From a marine gamma proteobacterium HTCC2080 (GTDB lineage Bacteria; Pseudomonadota; Gammaproteobacteria; Pseudomonadales; Halieaceae): a DNA stretch of 64,000 nucleotides. Below, piece after piece: positions 30,237 to 37,798 of the stretch (positions within the stretch are counted from its first letter, which is position 1; each line of letters begins with the position of its first letter). A model generated the notes under the pieces. It saw only the letters and a list, made by a program, of their open reading frames with translations, was not told the DNA's origin and made no database searches. The translations under genes and the position numbers were made by a program. Location of the stretch: positions 1 through 64,000 of the forward strand of contig AAVV01000004.1 in NCBI GenBank assembly GCA_000169115.1, read 5' to 3'.

Positions 30237-31724
30237 ATGTCGACAAGTCAGCATTTCGAACACAGTTTTCATGCCCTCGGGAGTGAATACGTTACCCCGA
30301 CAGCCGCAACACCGGTATCGGCGCCAAAATGGCTGGCTTGGAATAATCGGCTAGCTGAGCAGCTGGGGTGGCCGGAGGCTTGGGGACATAATGAGCAAAC
30401 GTTGATCACTCTCGCTGGCAACGGTCAGTTTGAGGGTTCACAGCCGGGATCTGCGGCCTACGCTGGTCATCAGTTTGGCAACTACAACCCGCAGCTGGGA
30501 GACGGCCGGGCCATTTTATTGGGAGAGTGGCGACGTCCAGATGGCCAGCTTTTCGACATTCAGCTCAAAGGCGCTGGGCCCACCCCTTACTCTAGAGGAG
30601 GCGATGGCCGCTCGCCAGTTGGGCCCGTGGTGCGGGAATATTTGATGAGCGAAGCGATGCATTCTTTGGGTGTGCCCACCACACGCGCCCTCGCCGCCGT
30701 AGCCACCGGTGATCCTGTATATCGACAGCAACTTGAACCCGGTGCCATTCTCACTCGCGTCGCCAAAAGCCACATAAGAATTGGCACCGTTCAATTTTTC
30801 GCCATGACCCGTCAAGGGAAAGGCCTGAAGGAATTGGTGAGCTATGTTACCCAGCGGCACTACGGGGCAGCACTGCAAAAAGCTCAGGCGCTGAATCCAC
30901 AAGCAACGCATGCACAAGTTTTACTGAATGAAGTCACCCGAGCCTTGGCCAATCTGGTCGCCCACTGGCAGAGCCTAGGTTTTATTCATGGCGTTCTCAA
31001 CACAGACAATATGCTGCTATGCGGTGAGACCGTAGACTATGGGCCCTGTGCTTTTATGGACACCTTTGCCGCGGGGCAGGTTTTCAGCAGCATTGATACC
31101 GGCGGGCGTTACGCCTTTGGTAATCAGCCCGGCATCGTGCACTGGAACTTAAGTGTATTGGCGCAATGCTTGCTGCCCCTTATCGACGAAGACCAAGAAA
31201 AGGCGGTGGCGGTAGCTCAAAAAAGTGTGGACCAATTCCCGACGCTGTTCACCGATATCTACAGTGCTCGCCTCGCTGCAAAATTTGGCCTCGATGCCAT
31301 GCGCGACAGTGATCACGCATTAATTGAAAGTTTTTTTAGTCAACTCGAAGAGGATAAACTCGACTTTACCCTCGCCTTCCGATGGTTAACTGAGGTGGCT
31401 AACGGCAATATGGACGCGACGATCTTGGAGAGCTTGTTCACCCCTAGCAGCGGTTTATTAAATTGGCAGACTCAATGGTCTAACCGCCGCCTCCAGGCAA
31501 CATCGGCGAGCTGTGAACACATGAAAACCGCCAACCCTGTAGTTATCCCCCGCAATCACTGGGTGGCACAGGCTATTGGCATGGCCGAAGCTGGTGACAA
31601 CGAGCTGATGGAAACCCTGCAGTCTCGGTGGCAAGACCCCTTTAACTGGCATGCCGGTGACGAACAATTTGCTGCGGCGCCAAAGCGCGAAGAACAAGTG
31701 CACCGAACCTTTTGTGGCACCTGA
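30237..31724 (+). CDS. selO: SelO/YdiU protein adenylyltransferase (pseudokinase fold)
   Basis: 495 residues. SelO transfers AMP to protein hydroxyls and is tied to redox stress. Motifs: YAGHQFGNYNPQLGDGRA, LKGAGPTPYSRGGDGRSPVGP, REYLMSEAMHSLGVPTTRAL, and GFIHGVLNTDNM with DYGPCAFMD. I chose the ATG at 30237 (AGGA upstream); the frame is open back to 30003 inside the AsmA gene. The bacterial family normally ends without Sec, and the C-terminus here (KREEQVHRTFCGT) keeps a terminal Cys. Confidence 0.93.
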   Translation: MSTSQHFEHSFHALGSEYVTPTAATPVSAPKWLAWNNRLAEQLGWPEAWGHNEQTLITLAGNGQFEGSQPGSAAYAGHQFGNYNPQLGDGRAILLGEWRRPDGQLFDIQLKGAGPTPYSRGGDGRSPVGPVVREYLMSEAMHSLGVPTTRALAAVATGDPVYRQQLEPGAILTRVAKSHIRIGTVQFFAMTRQGKGLKELVSYVTQRHYGAALQKAQALNPQATHAQVLLNEVTRALANLVAHWQSLGFIHGVLNTDNMLLCGETVDYGPCAFMDTFAAGQVFSSIDTGGRYAFGNQPGIVHWNLSVLAQCLLPLIDEDQEKAVAVAQKSVDQFPTLFTDIYSARLAAKFGLDAMRDSDHALIESFFSQLEEDKLDFTLAFRWLTEVANGNMDATILESLFTPSSGLLNWQTQWSNRRLQATSASCEHMKTANPVVIPRNHWVAQAIGMAEAGDNELMETLQSRWQDPFNWHAGDEQFAAAPKREEQVHRTFCGT

Positions 31725-31741
31725 TACCCTGAGTGTATAAT
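31712..31741 (+). promoter_or_regulatory. Candidate sigma70 promoter of the pyrDK fusion gene
   Basis: TTGTGG, an 18-nt spacer and a consensus TATAAT lie 25 nt before the GTG start at 31767. Confidence 0.4.
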
Positions 31742-31766
31742 CAGCGAAAATCTTGAGAGCTCCCAC

Positions 31767-33422
31767 GTGCCGTTTTCTTTCCTTGGCAAAACCCTAAGCG
31801 GTGGTTTTACTGTTCCTTCTGGAATCGTGACGACCGCACCGAGTATTATTCAACGCGTTATTCGCGACATGCCTGAAATTGGTGTCATCACCACTAAAAG
31901 CATTGGTCTCGAACCCCGTCTGGGTTACCGAGAGCCGGTGTACAGTCAGTTTGCGCCGGGCTGCTTTGTCAATGCCGTCGGCCTCACCAACCCGGGCGCG
32001 CATGCATCGCTAGCCAGTTTGGGGCAGCTACGCGTGCCCGAGGATCGCTTCTTACTAGTCTCTATTTTTGGCGGCAGCGTGGAAGAGTTCGTCGCCGTTG
32101 CCAAAATTCTCGAGCCTGTGGCAGATGGCTTTGAGCTCAACTTATCTTGTCCTCATGCAAGCGGATACGGCATGGCCATGGGCCAAGATCCAAAAATAGT
32201 GCACGAGATTATTGCGGCTGTTAAGCAAGTTGTATCGAAGCCGGTTATTCCAAAATTAACGCCCAACGTGACGAATATTGCTGAGATTGGACAAGCCGCG
32301 CTCGACGCTGGTGCCGATGGCTTGTGCGCTATTAACACAGTGGGGCCGGGCTACACGGAATCCCACGGCGAGGCAGTCCTAAGTAATGGGGTGGGAGGCA
32401 TGTCAGGTAAAGGGGTATTACCCACGGCACTAAAATGTATTCGTGAGCTTAGGGCCATTACCGACAAGCCAATTATTGGGTGCGGCGGACTTTCAAGTGC
32501 CGCCGATGTTAATGCCGCCAAACACGCAGGCGCCACGATTGTTGGCATTGGCTCCGCGCTCTCGGGCATGGATACTGAAGATCTTCAGCGGTATTTCAGC
32601 ACTCTGAGTAAAGATCTAGACAGACAGGGCAATCAGGCAGAAACCCAAATTCGTTATGACCTGAGCATGGAGTTTCAACCGGTTACTGTCGCCACTAATG
32701 AAGCCGTGTGTGATGACATCACGGTGGTCACTTTTAACGAAAAAATGAATATTCAGGCGGGGGAATATGTCTTTGTTTGGATCCCTGGAGTCGGTGAGAA
32801 ACCCTTCTCCTGCCTAACAGACAGTCCGCTTCGCCTTGCGGTGATCAATGTGGGGCCTTTCACAGAGGCGTGTTATCAACTTCAGCCCGGGGCTACGGTT
32901 TATTTACGAGGCCCCTACGGCACACCGGTTATGCCTCCAGAAGACGCTGATATCATTTGCGTTGCCGGCGGTACGGGACTTGCCGCGGTTTATCAAATAG
33001 CGCGAGATTTTGGCACCAACGAGAAGCCCGCCCATATTTTTGCTGGCGCCCGAACTGCCGACAGACTGTATTTCATTGAAGACTGCAAAGACATTGCTCA
33101 GGTCACCACCGCAACTGACGATGGCTCCTCTGGCTTTCAGGGTCGAGTTACAGACGCACTTTCTGAACACCTGGCCAAGCTGACACCCGAGGCCTTGAGC
33201 AAACTTTGGTTCTATAACTGCGGGCCCGCGCCAATGATTCATGCGGCTGAAAAAGTGCAGCGGGAATACGGCAGTGAACAACAGATTTTTAGTGCAATTG
33301 ATTACACCACAAAGTGCGGTGTTGGTATTTGTGGTGCCTGCGCTTCTCCCGATGGTAGACGTATCTGTATCGATGGCCCTTTTATTAATCGAGAGCCCGA
33401 TTTACTGGCCGATTTAGGCTAA
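31767..33422 (+). CDS. Single-chain dihydroorotate dehydrogenase: PyrD (class 1B-like) fused to PyrK
   Basis: 551 residues, GTG start. Residues 1 to ~295 form a class-1 dihydroorotate/dihydropyrimidine dehydrogenase barrel: ELNLSCPHASGYGMAMG with the catalytic Cys, PKLTPNVTNI with the active-site Lys, INTVGPGY, and IIGCGGLSSAAD. Residues ~310-551 form a PyrK/ferredoxin-reductase-like unit: FQPVTVATNE, PFSCLTDSPLRL, YLRGPYGTPV, CVAGGTGLAAVY, and the [2Fe-2S] motif KCGVGICGACASPDGRRIC. PyrD and PyrK are normally two polypeptides of a heterotetramer. The barrel has features of dihydropyrimidine dehydrogenase (SCPH, NTV), so another pyrimidine-type substrate is possible. Monocistronic. Confidence 0.88.
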   Translation: MPFSFLGKTLSGGFTVPSGIVTTAPSIIQRVIRDMPEIGVITTKSIGLEPRLGYREPVYSQFAPGCFVNAVGLTNPGAHASLASLGQLRVPEDRFLLVSIFGGSVEEFVAVAKILEPVADGFELNLSCPHASGYGMAMGQDPKIVHEIIAAVKQVVSKPVIPKLTPNVTNIAEIGQAALDAGADGLCAINTVGPGYTESHGEAVLSNGVGGMSGKGVLPTALKCIRELRAITDKPIIGCGGLSSAADVNAAKHAGATIVGIGSALSGMDTEDLQRYFSTLSKDLDRQGNQAETQIRYDLSMEFQPVTVATNEAVCDDITVVTFNEKMNIQAGEYVFVWIPGVGEKPFSCLTDSPLRLAVINVGPFTEACYQLQPGATVYLRGPYGTPVMPPEDADIICVAGGTGLAAVYQIARDFGTNEKPAHIFAGARTADRLYFIEDCKDIAQVTTATDDGSSGFQGRVTDALSEHLAKLTPEALSKLWFYNCGPAPMIHAAEKVQREYGSEQQIFSAIDYTTKCGVGICGACASPDGRRICIDGPFINREPDLLADLG

Positions 33423-33599
33423 CCAGAGCGTCAGTAAGACGCCTAAAAACACGCCCTTCAACAGTGCCACCCACAGAAGCTGGTAATCGTCTAATCCTAG
33501 TCGTTGCTGCCACAGCGTCGTTTGCTTTCGGTGCCAAGCCCAAAACCCCATCTCTGTAACTCCTGCGCGGCCAAAAATTTTCGATAGCACCGTCAACAT
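33414..33599 (-). CDS. Small membrane protein, unknown
   Basis: 61 residues. A polar, Trp-rich first half (GFWAWHRKQTTLWQQRLGLDDYQ) is followed by one C-terminal hydrophobic helix (LLWVALLKGVFLGVLLTLWLA). It overlaps the end of the pyrDK fusion by 9 nt tail to tail. Composition is coding-like, but the ribosome site (GAG, 8 nt before ATG) is weak. No family recognised. Confidence 0.4.
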   Translation of the reverse strand: MLTVLSKIFGRAGVTEMGFWAWHRKQTTLWQQRLGLDDYQLLWVALLKGVFLGVLLTLWLA

Positions 33600-33822
33600 A
33601 ACGCACTCTGATCGGAAGTGCAGGCCTCTGAATCAACCATTCTATTTACAGAGGGGTCGCCCAAGTTGGGGCCCTAGACCAACAGTCGCCGGTGCGCCCC
33701 ACCCATACAAAAATGTCGCGCCGCACTCAGGAGTCTTAGGCGGCCGTATTTGGCTAGTGGCCAAGGCTCAATGGGCGTCGTCAAAAACTACATAGCCGCA
33801 AACGCAATAGCGTATCAGGGAG

Positions 33823-33851
33823 TCGACAAAGGAAAGTTCTTGCTTTTATAC
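33823..33851 (+). promoter_or_regulatory. Candidate promoter of the metal-responsive cluster
   Basis: TCGACA, a 17-nt spacer and TTATAC end three bases before the palindromic operator at 33854, so a bound repressor would cover the start site. Confidence 0.45.
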
Positions 33852-33853
33852 CC

Positions 33854-33870
33854 ATACCCCCTTAGGGTAT
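33854..33870 (+). promoter_or_regulatory. CsoR-type operator
   Basis: ATACCC-CCTTA-GGGTAT is an inverted repeat with 6-bp arms, 5 nt before the repressor start. C/G-rich TACCC..GGGTA palindromes are typical of CsoR/RcnR-family operators, and the position fits autoregulation. Confidence 0.55.
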
Positions 33871-33875
33871 ATATC

Positions 33876-34151
33876 ATGAGATCTCATACGAAAAAATTAG
33901 TTGATCAACGACTGGCTCGAATAGAAGGGCAAGTAAAGGCCGTGCGACGACTCGTCGAGGAAGACCGATACTGTGTCGACGTTGTCCGGCAGGTGCAGGC
34001 TGCCCGAGCAGCCCTCGCGAGCATGGAAACGCTCATCGTGGAAGATCATGTGGACACCTGCGTAGAGCAGGCTTTGACCAACGGCTCTATCGATGAGCGT
34101 CGAGACAAGGTCAATGAGCTCGTCGGTATTTTATCGGGCAAGAAAAAATGA
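33876..34151 (+). CDS. CsoR/RcnR-family metal-sensing repressor
   Basis: 91 residues, all helical: LARIEGQVKAVRRLVEEDRYCVDVVRQVQAARAAL in outline, then METLIVEDHVDTCVEQAL. The Cys in YCVDV with His and Cys in DHVDTC makes the C-H-C ligand set of the copper sensor CsoR. RcnR/FrmR would have further N-terminal ligands. I chose the ATG at 33876, right after the operator; the frame is open upstream to 33750. It overlaps the next gene by 4 nt. Likely role: derepress the cluster when Cu(I), or another soft metal, binds. Confidence 0.88.
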   Translation: MRSHTKKLVDQRLARIEGQVKAVRRLVEEDRYCVDVVRQVQAARAALASMETLIVEDHVDTCVEQALTNGSIDERRDKVNELVGILSGKKK

Positions 34152-34795
34152 GAGCACGCGCCCGACTGCTGCTACTGCTGATTTTTGCGGTAGGTTCTGC
34201 GGTAGTCTCAGCACGGCCGGTCTCTTACGTTGGTGGCTGGACCTTTATTGAAGAATCTAACCGTCAATCAACTGCCGCTTTGATCCACTACACACCGTCA
34301 CCCAGTTGGTCTTTGGGCCTCAGAAATGAATGGGTTCGTGATGCAAATTATGCCATCACCAGCCTACAACCCACTTATTTACTGAAGCGCTGGTTCGGGC
34401 AGGAGTATCAGGCTAACGTCTACTTACAAGGCGGTCTGGGGCTCGCATCTGGAACCTCTGGCAATCCGCTGAGCAGCACAACAGCAGCGACTGCCGGTGT
34501 CATCGCAGACTGGGAGACCCGAAGATTTTTCTTGGGTTACAACGCTCGGTATGTTGACGCAGGCCACTTTGGCGATAATGCCATGCAGCTGTTCCGAATG
34601 GGTTGGGCGCCTTACGAGGGCGACACTCAGGACCTGCATACTTGGCTCATGCTGGAAATTGATCACCGCCCCGAGTCTGCAGATTCGGTTTCTGTAACTC
34701 CCTTACTGCGATTTTTTCGTGGGGCAGCCCTGCTGGAAGTTGGTTTCAATATCGTTGACCCCACCCCGTTACTTAACTTCACTTACCGTTTTTAA
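34148..34795 (+). CDS. Outer-membrane-like protein of the metal cluster, unknown
   Basis: 215 residues with a signal peptide (cleavage near VVSARPVSYVG). Aromatic, alternating beta-strand pattern (SWSLGLRNEWVRD; LQPTYLLKRWFG; YQANVYLQGGLGLASG; FFLGYNARYVD) and a terminal strand ending in aromatic Phe (LLNFTYRF) suggest a small beta-barrel. No family recognised. Translationally coupled to the CsoR-type gene, so metal-controlled expression is likely. Confidence 0.75.
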   Translation: MRARARLLLLLIFAVGSAVVSARPVSYVGGWTFIEESNRQSTAALIHYTPSPSWSLGLRNEWVRDANYAITSLQPTYLLKRWFGQEYQANVYLQGGLGLASGTSGNPLSSTTAATAGVIADWETRRFFLGYNARYVDAGHFGDNAMQLFRMGWAPYEGDTQDLHTWLMLEIDHRPESADSVSVTPLLRFFRGAALLEVGFNIVDPTPLLNFTYRF

Positions 34796-34811
34796 CTAGA
34801 ATTGAAAGCCT

Positions 34812-35258
34812 ATGAATACGATAACTCACAGTCTCATACCTTTGTTCTTCGTACTGTTATCGACAGCAGCGTGGAGCCAGCACGAGCATAAACATGAACA
34901 TGAACATGAACATGAACATGGTGCTTCCGACAGCGGGGCAGACGTCGCCACCGCTACGCCAGCCACCGGCCGCCTCACCATTACCCCTGAAATAGAAATC
35001 GCACTTGCTAATGGGGGTAATGCAGTTGTCGCCGAGGTTCTGGGCGTCGTCTGCGATTTTTGTGCCGTCGCTATGAACAAAATTTTCGGCCGACAAGAAG
35101 AAGTCGCCGCTGTTTACGTCGACCTCGACACCAAGGCGCTCAATTTAGTCTTTAAGCCCGGTGCATCCCTCGATGATGACGCTATAGCCGCTTTAGCAGT
35201 GCAAGCTGGTTATAGAATTGCAGCTGTTCACCGCAGTGATGCAATATTGGGTAGCTAG
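34812..35258 (+). CDS. Secreted His-rich HMA-domain protein
   Basis: 148 residues. Signal peptide ending TAAWSQ, then a metal-binding His/Glu tract (HEHKHEHEHEHEHG) encoded by a perfect CATGAA hexamer repeat. An HMA-like domain follows (about 75-145) with the CxxC in VVCDFCAVAMNKIFG, as in MerP/Atx1-type carriers. Likely a periplasmic metal scavenger or chaperone. The stop lies 1 nt before the next gene. Confidence 0.82.
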   Translation: MNTITHSLIPLFFVLLSTAAWSQHEHKHEHEHEHEHGASDSGADVATATPATGRLTITPEIEIALANGGNAVVAEVLGVVCDFCAVAMNKIFGRQEEVAAVYVDLDTKALNLVFKPGASLDDDAIAALAVQAGYRIAAVHRSDAILGS

Positions 35259-35259
35259 C

Positions 35260-35640
35260 ATGCTGAGTTATTGGCGTAGTGGCATTGCCCCAACCTTGAC
35301 GATGTTCACCAGCTTATCGACGCTGTTGTGCTGCGCGCTCCCCGCACTACTCATTTCAATCGGCGCGGGCGCCGTAATGGTGGGCATTACTACCGCCATA
35401 CCGGGAATTATGTGGCTATCAGCCCATAAAGGACCGCTGTTTACATTTGCGGCTATCATGCTACTAGCGTGTTCAGCCCTCGTTTGGAAGCAGCGACGCA
35501 GTCCCTGCCCCCTCGATCCGCTTCAAGCTCAAGCCTGCATGCGTTTACGGCGGTATAGCGCTTGGATGCTCTTCGTGTCGACAGCCACCTTAGGGACCGG
35601 TATTTTCTTCGCCTATCTATGGCCTATGATTTACTTGTAG
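35260..35640 (+). CDS. MerT-like small membrane protein
   Basis: 126 residues with three membrane helices (about 8-40, 55-75, 98-120). The first helix carries a Cys pair in STLLCCALPALLISIG, like the metal-relay cysteines of MerT, and two more Cys lie in the loop (RRSPCPLDPLQAQACM). With the HMA protein before it this resembles a MerP-MerT pair, but overall similarity to MerT is low and transport direction cannot be told. I chose the ATG at 35260. Confidence 0.7.
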   Translation: MLSYWRSGIAPTLTMFTSLSTLLCCALPALLISIGAGAVMVGITTAIPGIMWLSAHKGPLFTFAAIMLLACSALVWKQRRSPCPLDPLQAQACMRLRRYSAWMLFVSTATLGTGIFFAYLWPMIYL

Positions 35641-35661
35641 CCTTAATGTTTAGGAGTCTGG

Positions 35662-37101
35662 ATGCAAAACACTGAAAACTCCTGGCGCAAAAGCCTATTA
35701 ATCGCGGGTTTAATGCTGCCCCCACTTGTGGCGATATTAGCCGACTTGAGCAGCGGCCCTCTCCGCGCGTTTACGGTACTGCCCTATCTTTTTGCAACAT
35801 TGGGTTGCTACTGGACCGGGTCCAGCAAGAGTTTGTTGGCTATCTCAGGAGGCTCTTTAATCTTGCTAACCCTAGGCACCTTTGCCAAGGGTTCTGATCA
35901 AATTTTGTTTTATGTGAATAGGGCTACTTTTGGGGCAACGCTGTTGGCCTGCGCCTTTATTACCCATAGAGCGATTCAATCGCGGCAAAATTTGGTTCAG
36001 CAATCGTTAGCGCAAGTTCTAGAAGATTTAGATGCTGGACTGGCGATATTTGGAAAAAAACAGACCCTTATTTTTTCTAATACAGCCTTTAATAACATCC
36101 TTCCTGACTCGAGCTCAGACAGTAGTAGCGGCAATGGCTCAACTGAAGATAACGATATGACGTTCATTGAGGCTGTAGAGCGACTGTCCAGTGAACCATT
36201 ACAGCGGAACCAATCGCAGCTGTGGCTCGCTCAAAGACAATCTAGCGACCTGCCCAGCTCCGCTCCACTTGAGTTGAGATTTTCAGACGGACGCCATTTT
36301 CAGCTGTATGTTCAGGATTTGGAAATGGGACAGACCATGATTCTGCACGATATTTCATCCTTAAAGTCCTATCAGGCACAGGCCATTCAGGCGTCCAAGT
36401 TGGCGCTTTTAGGTGAGTTGTCGGCATCACTCGCTCATGAAATTAGTCAGCCACTGGGCGCTATTGAATTAACAACCGATAACATCGAGTTGCACCTTGA
36501 GCAGGCTCAAGGAGAGGTAAACAAAGACTATCTTGCCGGCAAGCTTCAGCGCACTCGAAACGCTGCGCAAAAGGCGCGAAAAATTATTGACCATCTCAGA
36601 CGGTTTGGAAGGAATGCGAAAGAAGACCCGACGCCAGTTGATCTGTGTGGTGTTCTATACAGCGCTGCAGACCTCATGCAAGATCAATTCAAAAAATCAA
36701 ATATCGGATTGGCAGTAAGCTTGCCAGACCAGACCACCTTTGTGATGGGTCATCCTATTCAGCTAGAGCAGGTATTCCTAAACCTACTGGCAAATGCACG
36801 AGATGCCGTGGCTGAACATGTATCTGATCCGCGGGTTAGCGTAACTTTGGCGGTCGAGGGAGACCTTGTCACCGTCAGTGTGGCTGACAATGGCCCTGGA
36901 GTCCCGGACGCAATACAGCGAGACATCTTTGATGCGTTTTACACCACCAAAGCCATGGGCACAGGTACTGGTCTGGGCCTTTCTGTGAGCCGGGGGATTA
37001 TCGCTGATCTTGAGGGTGATTTAACACTTTCATCGAGTCGGGACGGCGCTATCTTTAATATAACCTTGCCGGTGAGTCGTGGCGTTGCGACTGCAGCGTA
37101 A
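35662..37101 (+). CDS. Membrane sensor histidine kinase, orphan
   Basis: 479 residues. Three or four N-terminal membrane helices (about 12-110), a PAS-like sensor (about 118-230: VLEDLDAGLAIFGKKQTLIFSN), a HisKA dimerisation domain with the phospho-His in LLGELSASLAHEISQPLGA, and a HATPase domain with N box (FLNLLANARDAV), G1 (DNGPGVPDA) and G2 (GTGTGLGLSVS). No response regulator lies near it. The next gene starts inside its 3' end. Confidence 0.9.
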   Translation: MQNTENSWRKSLLIAGLMLPPLVAILADLSSGPLRAFTVLPYLFATLGCYWTGSSKSLLAISGGSLILLTLGTFAKGSDQILFYVNRATFGATLLACAFITHRAIQSRQNLVQQSLAQVLEDLDAGLAIFGKKQTLIFSNTAFNNILPDSSSDSSSGNGSTEDNDMTFIEAVERLSSEPLQRNQSQLWLAQRQSSDLPSSAPLELRFSDGRHFQLYVQDLEMGQTMILHDISSLKSYQAQAIQASKLALLGELSASLAHEISQPLGAIELTTDNIELHLEQAQGEVNKDYLAGKLQRTRNAAQKARKIIDHLRRFGRNAKEDPTPVDLCGVLYSAADLMQDQFKKSNIGLAVSLPDQTTFVMGHPIQLEQVFLNLLANARDAVAEHVSDPRVSVTLAVEGDLVTVSVADNGPGVPDAIQRDIFDAFYTTKAMGTGTGLGLSVSRGIIADLEGDLTLSSSRDGAIFNITLPVSRGVATAA

Positions 37102-37753
37102 ATTACGTCGAGGGCACCGCTGGCTGGCTATTGCCACTGCCGTGCAGCTTCTAGCATGGACGTTAAGCGGTATATTTTTTGCGTTTATAGATATCGATTT
37201 TGTTCGAGGCGCAGATCATCGCCAGCCGCCCCTATCAACGCCAATCGACCTTTCAGTAGCTAGCTGGATCACTACCGATGCCACTGAGGTTTTGATCCGC
37301 AATCGACTGCCAAAAGAGGTTGTCGTCGGAGTGGTGGGCTCTGAGGATACTCGCTGGTATCTGCCTAGTGGTGAGGACTTGCCCGCGTTGACCAAAATTG
37401 AGGCCTTGCAACTTGCAAGCGTCAAGACCGACCTCGACCCGAATCGCGCGATACTCATTACTAAGGCCGAGGTCGGCTCGGAGTATCGAGGGAGGAACCT
37501 GCCACTGTGGCAGGTTTTTAATGACAGCAACCCCAGTACGGTGGCCTATATCGGCGCTACCTCAGGTGACTTGGTAGCGGTCAGAAATACCGCTTGGCGC
37601 TGGTGGGATTTCCTCTGGTCGTTGCACATCATGGATTATGACGACAGGGATACCATTGGTACCTGGCTGCTGAAGCTGTTTTCCGTCCTATCATTGCTGA
37701 CCGCGATCGCTGGTGTAGGACTCTTTATTTCGCTTCCTAAAAAGTGGCGCTAG
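37079..37753 (+). CDS. PepSY-like membrane protein
   Basis: 224 residues, GTG start overlapping the kinase by 23 nt. One N-terminal helix (RGHRWLAIATAVQLLAWTLSGIFFAF), a periplasmic part with PepSY-type pieces (LTKIEALQLA; WQVFNDSNPSTVAYIGATSGDLVAVRNTAWRWWDFLWSLHIMDY in outline) and a C-terminal helix. PepSY_TM proteins often accompany metal-reduction or metal-uptake systems, which suits this cluster. Function not known. Confidence 0.78.
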   Translation: MALRLQRKLRRGHRWLAIATAVQLLAWTLSGIFFAFIDIDFVRGADHRQPPLSTPIDLSVASWITTDATEVLIRNRLPKEVVVGVVGSEDTRWYLPSGEDLPALTKIEALQLASVKTDLDPNRAILITKAEVGSEYRGRNLPLWQVFNDSNPSTVAYIGATSGDLVAVRNTAWRWWDFLWSLHIMDYDDRDTIGTWLLKLFSVLSLLTAIAGVGLFISLPKKWR

Positions 37754-37798
37754 CGAGGCGTTACTTTTAAAGCTGCACCTGGCCAGAACACTCTGCGC

